From NCBI GenBank assembly GCA_028291285.1, contig JAQGIJ010000012.1, forward strand, positions 1-5,519: DNA of 5,519 nt, written 5' to 3'. The notes beneath the pieces were generated by a model. The model worked only from the letters and a program-made list of their open reading frames with translations, did no database searches and was not told the DNA's origin. Origin of the DNA: Phenylobacterium sp. GTDB lineage: Bacteria; Pseudomonadota; Alphaproteobacteria; Caulobacterales; Caulobacteraceae. Shown here piece by piece: positions 1 to 5,519 of this stretch; within the stretch, counting starts at the first letter, position 1; every line of letters starts with the position of its first letter. A program made the position numbers and the translations under genes.

Positions 1-21
1 CGCGCAAGCGTGGAAATCGCC

Positions 22-558
22 TCAGCTGCGCGCGGGCAGCGGGAACTCCAGCCGGCCGGGATCGAAGCCGAGCTGGCGGATGCGGGCGATCGCCTCGGCC
101 TTCGCCGCCGCGGGCAGGGTCGGCCGCTGCGACATCAGCCACATGTACCTGCCGTCACGGGTCGAGAGGATCAGCCAGCCCTCGGCCGGGCTGTGGTCCA
201 GGACTTGGTACTCCTGGGTGATCAGACCGCCGAAGAAGCTCATGCGGAACCGGGCGTTGGAGGGGTCGGCCACGCGGGCCTTGGCGCGCCATTCCGCCAG
301 CGGACCGTCCGGCGCGCCCTTGTGGCAGGACTGCACCACCGCGAAGCCGTCGCTGGTGCGGGTCCAATCCGAGGCGCCCCCGGTGCAGCCGCGCTGCAGC
401 TGGTTGGGCACCCGGGCCACCTCGTACCAGCGGCCCATGATGCTGCTCAGCTCGATCTTCTGGATCGGCTGCGGCGTGGCGGGCGCGGCGGCCAACGCAG
501 GCGCGGCGGCGAGGCACACGGTCGCCGCGGCGACAGAAATCAACAAACGCTTGAGCAT
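22..558 (-). CDS. Blc-type lipocalin, secreted
   Basis: Predicted beta-barrel carrier of the lipocalin (Blc / apolipoprotein D-like) family; relatives bind lysophospholipids or fatty acids in the cell envelope. The ATG at 558 gives 178 aa. Residues 1-23 form a Sec signal peptide: basic MLKRLL, an Ala/Val/Leu core, and a likely cut after ALA. A cysteine lies in the core, but the residues before it (ATV) are not a lipobox, so a soluble periplasmic form is more likely than the outer-membrane lipoprotein form of E. coli Blc. The lipocalin signature GRWYEVARVPN is at about 42-52. Cys58 and Cys78 sit where Blc-type proteins have conserved cysteines. The later strands follow the family pattern (FRMSFFGG, YQVLDHS, YMWLMSQRP). 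An in-frame GTG at 579 would add seven residues but has no ribosome binding site, whereas AAGG lies 4 nt before the ATG. The stop is TGA. It follows the diiron gene on the same strand after a 115-nt gap. The family call is firm; the ligand is unknown. Confidence 0.9.
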   Translation of the reverse strand: MLKRLLISVAAATVCLAAAPALAAAPATPQPIQKIELSSIMGRWYEVARVPNQLQRGCTGGASDWTRTSDGFAVVQSCHKGAPDGPLAEWRAKARVADPSNARFRMSFFGGLITQEYQVLDHSPAEGWLILSTRDGRYMWLMSQRPTLPAAAKAEAIARIRQLGFDPGRLEFPLPARS

Positions 559-673
559 GAGCCTTGGATACCGCTGCACTGTGACAAACGGAACGCCGGC
601 AGGATTCCGGCGACCGCTGCATAATGACGCAACAGTAGCGTGGCGTTTTTATCTCACCCGGCTTACAGGCATT

Positions 674-1804
674 TCACTCTGCGGCGGCGACGAGGCCCTG
701 CCGAACGCGGTCCTTGAAGTTGATCTGGCGCAGGAAGGCGATGCCCTCCTCGGCGATATCGTCGCCGATCATGCGGTCGCCCTCGGCCCGCAGCTCCTCC
801 AGGTCGACATAGGTGGCGTAGAAGGCGCGGGTCCGCGCGGTGATGATCCCGGCGTTGACCAGGGTCTTCACCAGCACCCGGAAGATGTTGGCCTGCTCGG
901 CCATGTCGGCGCGGCGCACGTCGTCGGTGACGATCTCGGCCATCTCGGTCATGACCCGGTTCGGGTCCAGGCCGAACTCGGCGTAGAGCTCCACCTGCTG
1001 CGAGGGCGCCATCAGGTTGAACAGCAGGGTCTGGAAGCAGTGCGCCGCCCAGTCCTCGATGATGTCGTGCTCGGCGGGCGTGAGCTTGGGGATGGTGCGG
1101 TCGGCCCAGATCTTCCCGAATTTGTGGTGGAAGGCCTCGTCGGTCATCACCAGCTGGGTGAGCTTGCGGGCGAGCGGATCGTTGGTGTGGGTGAAGACGG
1201 TGGCGAAGGCGCCCATGGCCAGGCCCTCGACCAGCATCTGCATGCCGATGATCTTCTTGTAGACCTCCGGCGCGCCGATGATCTCGACCAGCAGGTCCTT
1301 CAGGATCGGGCCGCAGGCCACCGGCCGGCCCCAGCGGGCGTGGATATACTTGGCGAAGGCGGTGACGTGGCGCGCCTCCTCGCGGGTCTGGTTGGCGGCG
1401 TACTCCTGCGCCCCCTGGTCCTTCAGCACGTGGCAGAGCGAGGCCGAGAGGTTCAGCGCCCCCTGCTCGCCGTGCAGGATCGAGGAGAAGGTCCACTGGG
1501 TCATCCGGTTGGCGAACCGCACCCGGTCGCGGTGGTCCTTCAGATGGCCGGAGACGTAGTCGGTGGCCATGGCCCCGATCAGCTTCTCCGGCAGGATCAT
1601 CTGATCCTCCATGTCGAAGGGCTCGGAGAAGTCGATGTACCTGGGGTCCAGCGGGTCCCAGAAGTGGTCGTGGGTGGCGGCGATGATCCTGTCGAAGGCG
1701 GAGGACCGGGCGTTGTAGCGGTCGAGCTCCAGCATGGACTCGAAGTCGTCCGGCGCCACCGCGTCGTAGATCGCGTCCTTGGTGATGTTGCCGTCGTGCG
1801 CCAT
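674..1804 (-). CDS. Ferritin-like diiron-carboxylate protein, probable oxidase/oxygenase
   Basis: Protein of 376 aa, mostly helical, with the ligand pattern of a ferritin-like/R2-like diiron centre. Candidate ligands are Glu113 (HGEQGA), Glu143 and His146 (EEARH), Glu193 (LVEGLAMGAF), and Glu223 and His226 (DEAFHH). This gives the paired E-x-x-H motifs and two extra glutamates seen in ribonucleotide reductase R2, R2-like oxidases and bacterial multicomponent oxygenases. It lacks the extra histidine four residues before the last glutamate that marks the AurF N-oxygenases (Val219 is there). No R2 partner gene is nearby, so a role in deoxynucleotide synthesis is unlikely. The substrate is unknown; hydroxylation or desaturation of a small or lipid-like molecule is only inference. 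The protein has no signal peptide and should be cytosolic. A GAGGGA ribosome binding site lies about 3 nt before the ATG. Upstream palindromes suggest it is regulated. The fold call is good, the enzyme class open. Confidence 0.82.
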   Translation of the reverse strand: MAHDGNITKDAIYDAVAPDDFESMLELDRYNARSSAFDRIIAATHDHFWDPLDPRYIDFSEPFDMEDQMILPEKLIGAMATDYVSGHLKDHRDRVRFANRMTQWTFSSILHGEQGALNLSASLCHVLKDQGAQEYAANQTREEARHVTAFAKYIHARWGRPVACGPILKDLLVEIIGAPEVYKKIIGMQMLVEGLAMGAFATVFTHTNDPLARKLTQLVMTDEAFHHKFGKIWADRTIPKLTPAEHDIIEDWAAHCFQTLLFNLMAPSQQVELYAEFGLDPNRVMTEMAEIVTDDVRRADMAEQANIFRVLVKTLVNAGIITARTRAFYATYVDLEELRAEGDRMIGDDIAEEGIAFLRQINFKDRVRQGLVAAAE

Positions 1805-1856
1805 CGGTCCCTCGCTCCGTCCGCCGGAGCGGAACCCTGCGCCGTCAGCCGGGTCA

Positions 1857-1873
1857 CGTCAACGAAGTTGACG
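1857..1873. promoter_or_regulatory. Palindrome, operator-like (site 1)
   Basis: Perfect 7-3-7 inverted repeat: CGTCAAC, GAA, GTTGACG. It lies between the diiron gene's ATG (1804) and its predicted -10, right at the predicted transcription start. The size and symmetry suit a dimeric repressor such as a TetR-family protein; the regulator is not in the window. It shares the half-site GTCAAC/GTTGAC with the second palindrome at 1891-1911. Confidence 0.5.
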
Positions 1874-1881
1874 CATCCGTC

Positions 1882-1909
1882 ATCTTTACGCGTTGACGCT
1901 CGGGGTCAA
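1882..1909 (-). promoter_or_regulatory. Probable promoter of the diiron-protein gene
   Basis: Read on the minus strand, TTGACC (1909-1904) is followed by TAAAGAT (1888-1882), 15 nt after the hexamer. This resembles the Caulobacter housekeeping consensus TTGACGS, 10-14 nt, GCTANAWC: the -35 is strong, and the -10 keeps the TANA core. Transcription would start near 1875, about 70 nt before the ATG at 1804. The -35 lies inside one palindrome, and the start point lies beside another. No transcript data are available, so this is pattern matching. Confidence 0.45.
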
Positions 1910-1911
1910 CG
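1891..1911. promoter_or_regulatory. Palindrome overlapping the -35 (site 2)
   Basis: Inverted repeat CGTTGAC, 7-nt spacer, GTCAACG, directly abutting the stop codon of the metallopeptidase gene (1912-1914). It contains the predicted -35 TTGACC of the diiron gene. It could be a second operator or a stem-loop at the end of the upstream transcript. There is no U-tract on the minus strand after it, which argues against an intrinsic terminator. The half-sites match those at 1857-1873 but face outward instead of inward. Confidence 0.4.
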
Positions 1912-2340
1912 TCAGGCGCCCGCCTCGATGCCGTCGATTTGGGCGTCGGAGAGGCCGAAGTGGTGGCCGATCTCGTGGACCAGCACGTGGCCGACCAGCT
2001 CCTCCAGGGAGACGTCGCCGCGCTCGGCCCATTCGTCGAGGATCGGCCGGCGGTAGAGGAAGACCATGGAGGGCTGGGGCGCCTGGCCGAGCACCGAGCG
2101 GCGGGCGAGGTCGAGCCCCTGATAGAGGCCGGTGAGATCGAAGGGGTCCTCGATCCCGAGCTCCGCCAGCACCTCCTCCTCGGCGAAGTCCTCCACCCGG
2201 AACAACACCTCGCCGGCCAGCTTGCGGAACCCCTCGGGAAGCGCGGCGAACGCCGCCTCGGCGAGCGCGGCCATGTCGTCGAGGCTGGGGGCAGGGCCGA
2301 AGTGGTGGAGGGAGCCCCCGCCGCCGCGCGCCTCACTCAT
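1912..2340 (-). CDS. Zincin-like metallopeptidase family protein (PF06262 / COG3824 type)
   Basis: Small cytosolic protein of 142 aa, the usual size for this family of minimal zincins. The zinc motif is HEIGHHFGLSD: His122 and His126 bind zinc, Glu123 is the catalytic base, and Asp132 in the HExxHxxGxxD arrangement is the likely third ligand. Upstream are family-typical blocks: the amphipathic start LDDMAALAEAAFAALPEGFR (about 20-39), DPFDLTGLYQG (65-75), and FLYRRPILDEWAERGDVSLEELVGHVLVHE leading into the motif, quoted here only as landmarks in separate parts of one strand-helix unit (94-123). There is no signal peptide. Natural substrates of this family are unknown. The ATG overlaps the stop of the upstream hypothetical gene by 8 nt (ATGAGTGA) and there is no strong Shine-Dalgarno sequence, so translational coupling is likely. 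The family call is firm. Confidence 0.9.
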   Translation of the reverse strand: MSEARGGGGSLHHFGPAPSLDDMAALAEAAFAALPEGFRKLAGEVLFRVEDFAEEEVLAELGIEDPFDLTGLYQGLDLARRSVLGQAPQPSMVFLYRRPILDEWAERGDVSLEELVGHVLVHEIGHHFGLSDAQIDGIEAGA

Positions 2341-2911
2341 CCGGCACCACGATCGACGGGTTCTCCGGCAGGCGGGCCTCGAACAGGCCGATGTCCAGGG
2401 GCTGCTGCGGCTCCACGGGGCGGAGCGGCTGGCGGGCGATGGCGCGCAGGGTCTCCGGATCCACCGTGCGGCCCGAGCGGCGCGCCTGCCGGGCCTGGGG
2501 CGCGGCGACCGGCCGCTCGGCGCTGGCGATCCGCCAGTACGAGACGCTGAGGCGCCAGGCGGTCTGCGGCGGGGTCTCCGGCGGCGCGGGCCAGCGGCGG
2601 CCGTCCTGGAAGGTGGGCTGGACCGGCGAGAGCGGCGCCGTGCGCCCGGGCTCCGCCACCACCTGCGCCACCAGCCTGCACCAGCGGTCCTCGACCGCCG
2701 GCGTGAAGCCGCTGCGCTCGTCCTCCAGCCGCCCGCGGTAGGCGTCGAGCGCCGCCTCCCGCGTGGCGAAGGCCGGGCCGACCGCGTCGGTGGTGAAGAC
2801 CACCGCCTCGCCGGCCGCCGCCGCGGCCTCGCGTTCGCGCGCGGCCCGCGCGCGCGGCTGGCTCAGGGCCAGCTCCGCATTGGCGGCCACGGGATAGAGG
2901 ATGGCGGTCAT
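2333..2911 (-). CDS. Conserved hypothetical protein, N-terminal start chosen at 2911
   Basis: Not recognised. From the ATG at 2911 it has 192 aa, with no signal peptide or membrane segment. Residues 1-65 look like a small compact domain: MTAILYPVAANAELAL, an Arg/Ala/Glu-rich helix, then VVFTTDAVGPAFATREAALDAYRG (37-60 in two parts, a strand and a helix). Tryptophans lie at about 77, 107, 119 and 127 (the last two in TAWRLSVSYWRI). The last 60 residues are rich in Pro, Arg and Gln and probably disordered. The open frame continues upstream to 3175, but that part runs through the inverted repeats of the spacer and reads as non-coding. An ATG at 2923 (four codons longer) lies inside the likely -10 box, so 2911 is preferred. 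Its stop overlaps the metallopeptidase start, suggesting a two-gene operon. Function unknown. Confidence 0.7.
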   Translation of the reverse strand: MTAILYPVAANAELALSQPRARAAREREAAAAAGEAVVFTTDAVGPAFATREAALDAYRGRLEDERSGFTPAVEDRWCRLVAQVVAEPGRTAPLSPVQPTFQDGRRWPAPPETPPQTAWRLSVSYWRIASAERPVAAPQARQARRSGRTVDPETLRAIARQPLRPVEPQQPLDIGLFEARLPENPSIVVPDE

Positions 2912-2924
2912 GTCCCCGATCATA
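2912..2924 (-). promoter_or_regulatory. Possible -10 giving a leaderless transcript
   Basis: On the minus strand a good -10 hexamer, TATGAT (2924-2919), ends 7 nt before the A of the chosen ATG at 2911. Transcription would then start at or next to the start codon, giving a leaderless mRNA, which is known in Caulobacter. A GGGGA stretch in the gap is too close to the ATG for normal Shine-Dalgarno use. No good -35 is visible at 17 nt (GGCACA), so confidence is low. Confidence 0.3.
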
Positions 2925-2947
2925 TGCGGCAAAACGGCTCGTGTGCC

Positions 2948-2999
2948 GGATCTGAAGTTCGCCGTGGTGTCGGTCGAGCTCTGAGCGAACTTCAGATCC
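2948..2999. repeat. Inverted repeat A (15-bp arms) in the divL spacer
   Basis: Perfect inverted repeat with arms GGATCTGAAGTTCGC (2948-2962) and GCGAACTTCAGATCC (2985-2999) and a 22-nt loop. No T-tract follows on either strand, and it lies between divergent genes, so it is not a terminator for any gene here. It shares the inner arm GAAGTTCGC / GCGAACTTC and an AGCTC just before the right arm with repeat B. The two look like diverged copies of one element. Confidence 0.85.
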
Positions 3000-3030
3000 A
3001 AGAGGCGCACGAAGGAAAATAGGCGTGGCC

Positions 3031-3101
3031 AGTGTCCTTTTCGATTCCGAAGTTCGCTCGCGCTCGCCACCAGCTCCGGCGAACTTCGGAATTGGGACAC
3101 T
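3031..3101. repeat. Inverted repeat B (14 + 7 bp arms) in the divL spacer
   Basis: Long imperfect palindrome. The outer arms are AGTGTCC (3031-3037) and GGACACT (3095-3101). The inner arms are ATTCCGAAGTTCGC (3044-3057) and GCGAACTTCGGAAT (3079-3092). They are separated by a 6 x 2 nt asymmetry and close on a 21-nt loop. The left inner arm contains GATTC, a GANTC site. The right edge is only 5 nt from the -10-like TATAAA. It resembles a dispersed palindromic element of the REP/BIME or MITE kind, but copy number cannot be judged from one window. Confidence 0.85.
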
Positions 3102-3112
3102 GGGCGTATAAA
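3085..3112 (+). promoter_or_regulatory. Weak promoter candidate for divL
   Basis: TATAAA (3107-3112) is a good -10 match, with TTCGGA (3085-3090) 16 nt upstream as a poor -35 located in the right arm of inverted repeat B. The transcript would have a leader of about 80 nt before the ATG at 3199. If real, the repeat supplies part of the promoter. Activator-dependent or sigma-specific promoters elsewhere in the spacer cannot be excluded. Confidence 0.25.
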
Positions 3113-3126
3113 CGCGGCAGGCGTGC

Positions 3127-3186
3127 GGCGGCGCCCGGAGCCGCCTAAGCTCGAAGGGAGTGATTCGCCCGCCACACGCGCGGGCG
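3127..3186 (+). other. Two GC-rich hairpins in the divL leader
   Basis: The first has arms GGCGGC (3127-3132) and GCCGCC (3140-3145) with a 7-nt loop. The second has arms CGCCCGC (3166-3172) and GCGGGCG (3180-3186) with a 7-nt loop. The second ends 12 nt before the divL ATG, just upstream of the GGACGAGG purine run that would bind the ribosome. Such stems arise easily in DNA this rich in G+C, so a role in translation control is only a possibility. Confidence 0.35.
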
Positions 3187-3198
3187 CGGACGAGGCGG

Positions 3199-5519
3199 AT
3201 GAGCGCGCACGAACTGATCCTGGCCGCGGCCGCAGGCGCCGTGTCCCTGGCGATCTGCGCCGTCCTCTGGGCGCTGGCCCAGCGGCGTCAGGCGCAGGGC
3301 CGCGTCGACGCCCTCGCGCGCCAGCTGGCCGACCTGGAGCGCCAGGCCGACGCCGCCCAGGCTTCGGCCGAAGCCTTCGATTCCGCCCTGCTGTCCATGG
3401 AGGAGGGCCGCGCCAGCCTGGCCTCTGGCGAGGAGTCGCTCGCCGCCTGCGCCGCCGCGCTCGGCGTCGAGGAGGCCACGCCGCAGGGGCTGGTGAACGC
3501 CCTGATGCGCGCCGACCCGGATCATGCCCGCCGCCTGCGCGCGCTTTTCGAGCGGGGCGAGGCCTGCGCCTTCGACGTGCAGGGCCCGGCCGGCGCCGTT
3601 TCGGTGGAGGGCCGCGCGGCGGGCGCCATCGCCTGGCTCAGGCTCTCGGCGGTGCTGGGCGAGGCGCCGGGCCTGCCGACCGCGCCGCGGTTCGCCGCGT
3701 TCCTGAACGCGCGCGCCGGCCCGGCCTGGATCGCCGCGGCCGACGGCTCGCCAGTCTGGGTCAACGCCGCCTGGCTGCAGGCGGCCGACGCCGCCAGCCT
3801 CGACGAAGCCGCTCTGCGCGGCGCCGCGTTCGACCGCGGGGCCGACGCCCTGGCGAGCGAGGCGGCCAACCTCGGCCACCGCCGCCAGGCGGTGCGCTGG
3901 GTGACCGTCGGCGGCCGGCGGCGCGCCTTCCAGGTCACCGCCCAGCCGCTGGAGGGCGGCGGCGTCGGCGTCTGGACCGACGACGTCACCGAGCTGGAGG
4001 AGATCCGCGAGATCCTCAAGCGCAACGTCGAGGCGCATGACGAGACGCTGAACCACATCGCCGAGGCGGTGGCGGTCTTCAGCCAGGCCAAGCGGCTGAG
4101 CTTCCACAACACCGCCTTCGCCGAGCTGTGGGGCCTGGAGCCCGCCTGGCTGGCCGACCAGCCCAGCCACAGCGAGATCCTCGACCGGCTGCGCCAGCGG
4201 CGGCGGCTGCCGGAGACCGCCGACTACGGCAAGTGGAAGGCCGCCGAGCTCAACCGCTACGAGCAGCTGGCCGCCGGTCCCGACGACCTGTGGAGCCTGC
4301 CGGACGGCCGCACGCTCAAGGTGGTGCGCCAGCCGCACCCGATGGGCGGCCTGCTGCTGCTGTTCTCCGACATCACCGGCGAGCTGAAGCTGAAGGCGCA
4401 GTACAACGCCCAGATCCAGGTGCAGCAGGCCACCCTCGACAAGCTGAGCGACGCGGTGGCGGTGTTCGGCTCCGACGGCCGGCTGCGGCTTCACAACGAC
4501 GCCTTCGGCCGCTTCTGGGCGATCACGCCGCAGCAGCTGGAGACCGCCGGCGATTTCGAAGGCGTGGTCGAGCTCTGCATTCCCAAGCTGCACGACCAGG
4601 TCCTCTGGCGCGAGCTGAAGGGCCGCGTCGCCGACCCCGACCCGAGCGCCCGGGCGCCCATGTCCGGCGAGGCCAAGACCTCCGACTCGCGGATCATCGA
4701 ATACCAGTCGCGGCCGCTGCCCGACGGGGCGACCCTGATCGCCTTCACCGACGTCACCGACGCGCGCAAGCTGGAGAGCGCGCTGGCCGCCCGCGAGGCG
4801 GCGCTCGCCGAGGCCGAGCGGCTGAAGCGGGATTTCGTCGGCAACGTCTCCTACGAGCTGCGCACCCCGCTGACGACGATCATCGGCTATTCCGAGCTGC
4901 TCGAGCGCTCCGGCGAGGCGCTATCCGAGCGCGGGCGCGGCCATGCGGCGGCGGTGAAGGCTGCGGCCACCCAGCTCGCCCGCTCCATCGACGACGTGCT
5001 CGACATGGCCCAGATCGACGCCGACGAGATGGCGCTGGACGTGGAGGACGTGCGCGTCGCCGACCTCCTGCTGTCGGTGGCCAGCCGCTGGCGCGGCGAG
5101 GCCGAAGCCATGCGCATCTCGCTGATCGTCGAGCGGCCGGACGACGTGGGCGTGATCCGCGGCGATGCGCGCCGGCTCGCCCAGGTGCTCGACCATCTGG
5201 TCGAGAATGCGCTGGGCCAGACGCCGCCGGACGGGAGCGTGACCATCGCCGCGCGCCGGGCGCTCGGCGAGATCCAGCTGCAGGTCTCCGACACCGGGCG
5301 GGGCATCCCCTTCCACGTCCAGGCGCACATCTTCGACCGCTTCGTCGGCCGCGAGCGCGGCGGCCCGGGGCTGGGCCTGGCCCTGGTCAAGTCGCTCACC
5401 GAGCTGCACGGCGGCTGGGTGGCGCTGGAGAGCGAGCCCGGCTCGGGGGCCACCTTCACCTGTCACCTCCCCGAAGAAGCCCACGCCCCCACCGCGGTCC
5501 AGCCGGAGCTGGGATTCGC
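3199..5519 (+). CDS. divL: DivL, tyrosine-box sensor kinase homologue of cell-cycle control (3' end cut)
   Basis: In Caulobacter DivL is an essential membrane protein that binds DivK~P and tunes the CckA-ChpT-CtrA phosphorelay and so asymmetric division. Here 773 codons are present without a stop; the C. crescentus protein is 769 aa, so only a short tail is missing. Order: one membrane helix (about 6-26), a coiled-coil linker (27-60), weak PAS-like folds at 60-150 and 165-270, clear PAS domains at 281-395 (HIAEAVAVF) and 412-525 (KLSDAVAVFGSDG), a dimerisation/H-box helix pair (about 535-605), and an ATPase domain (about 650-760). The H-box reads NVSYELRTPL, with Tyr552 replacing the phospho-accepting histidine. 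The ATPase domain has Asn670, the G1 box DTGRGIP (698-704), the F box FDRF (712-715) and the G2 box GPGLGLALV (722-730), but the N-box lacks its usual lysine. The ATG at 3199 puts the tyrosine within two residues of Tyr550. An in-frame GTG at 3160 is less likely, since its purine run (GAAGGGA) abuts it. Confidence 0.95.
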   Translation, partial: MSAHELILAAAAGAVSLAICAVLWALAQRRQAQGRVDALARQLADLERQADAAQASAEAFDSALLSMEEGRASLASGEESLAACAAALGVEEATPQGLVNALMRADPDHARRLRALFERGEACAFDVQGPAGAVSVEGRAAGAIAWLRLSAVLGEAPGLPTAPRFAAFLNARAGPAWIAAADGSPVWVNAAWLQAADAASLDEAALRGAAFDRGADALASEAANLGHRRQAVRWVTVGGRRRAFQVTAQPLEGGGVGVWTDDVTELEEIREILKRNVEAHDETLNHIAEAVAVFSQAKRLSFHNTAFAELWGLEPAWLADQPSHSEILDRLRQRRRLPETADYGKWKAAELNRYEQLAAGPDDLWSLPDGRTLKVVRQPHPMGGLLLLFSDITGELKLKAQYNAQIQVQQATLDKLSDAVAVFGSDGRLRLHNDAFGRFWAITPQQLETAGDFEGVVELCIPKLHDQVLWRELKGRVADPDPSARAPMSGEAKTSDSRIIEYQSRPLPDGATLIAFTDVTDARKLESALAAREAALAEAERLKRDFVGNVSYELRTPLTTIIGYSELLERSGEALSERGRGHAAAVKAAATQLARSIDDVLDMAQIDADEMALDVEDVRVADLLLSVASRWRGEAEAMRISLIVERPDDVGVIRGDARRLAQVLDHLVENALGQTPPDGSVTIAARRALGEIQLQVSDTGRGIPFHVQAHIFDRFVGRERGGPGLGLALVKSLTELHGGWVALESEPGSGATFTCHLPEEAHAPTAVQPELGF

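Noticed and set aside
595..611. Small inverted repeat GCCGG/CCGGC between the lipocalin and diiron genes
   Set aside because: The stem is only 5 bp with no T-tract on the minus strand, so it is too weak to call a terminator. The T-run at 646-650 faces the plus strand, where no gene ends.
620..653. Promoter for the lipocalin gene
   Set aside because: AT-rich hexamers (GATAAA, CATTAT on the minus strand) are present, but no acceptable -35 stands at the right distance. The 94-115 nt gap could hold one, yet nothing specific can be supported.
80..2056. 658-codon open frame on the plus strand
   Set aside because: It runs antisense through the lipocalin, the diiron gene and part of the metallopeptidase gene. 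Its product is low-complexity, rich in Gly, Val, Arg and His as expected from GC-rich antisense reading, and it matches no family.
2925..2947. Sigma-54 type promoter (GGCAC...TTGC) before the hypothetical gene
   Set aside because: The spacing between the GG and GC elements is not the required 10 nt.
2912..3175. N-terminal extension (88 codons) of the hypothetical protein
   Set aside because: It would translate through both inverted repeats of the spacer, has no ribosome binding site at 3175, and has a composition unlike the rest of the protein.
3145..4593. 482-codon open frame on the minus strand opposite divL
   Set aside because: Antisense shadow of divL. The composition is dominated by Gly, Ala, Leu, Gln and Arg with no motif, while the plus strand shows clear PAS domains.

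Overview
The window looks like chromosome from a high-GC alphaproteobacterium of the order Caulobacterales (Caulobacter or Phenylobacterium type). The main evidence is the plus-strand gene at its right end, which encodes DivL. This is the cell-cycle sensor 'kinase' in which the phospho-accepting histidine is replaced by tyrosine. With the ATG chosen here the tyrosine is residue 552, and in Caulobacter crescentus DivL it is Tyr550. The strong G/C third-position bias and the absence of transposase or phage genes fit ordinary chromosome rather than an acquired island.

Layout. Four genes on the minus strand fill the left half, here in order of transcription from right to left. (1) A conserved hypothetical protein (2333-2911). 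(2) A small zincin-type metallopeptidase (1912-2340), whose start overlaps the stop of gene 1 by 8 nt. (3) After a 107-bp gap with a promoter-like sequence and two GTCAAC/GTTGAC palindromes, a ferritin-like diiron-carboxylate protein (674-1804). (4) A secreted Blc-type lipocalin (22-558). On the plus strand, divL runs from 3199 past the right edge; its stop codon is not in the window.

Gene 1 and divL are divergent and share a 287-bp spacer (2912-3198). The spacer holds two long, related inverted repeats (2948-2999 and 3031-3101), two GATTC sites of the GANTC type methylated by CcrM in Caulobacter, promoter-like -10 hexamers for both directions, and two short GC-rich hairpins in the divL leader.

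How the genes work together. Genes 1 and 2 are probably co-transcribed and translationally coupled. The diiron gene appears to have its own, probably repressed, promoter. The lipocalin follows it after 115 nt and may share the transcript or have its own promoter. DivL is functionally separate: in Caulobacter it binds DivK~P and controls the CckA-CtrA pathway. No wholly new system is evident. The points most worth following up are the paired inverted repeats beside divL, the operator-like palindromes before the diiron gene, and the uncharacterised diiron protein itself.
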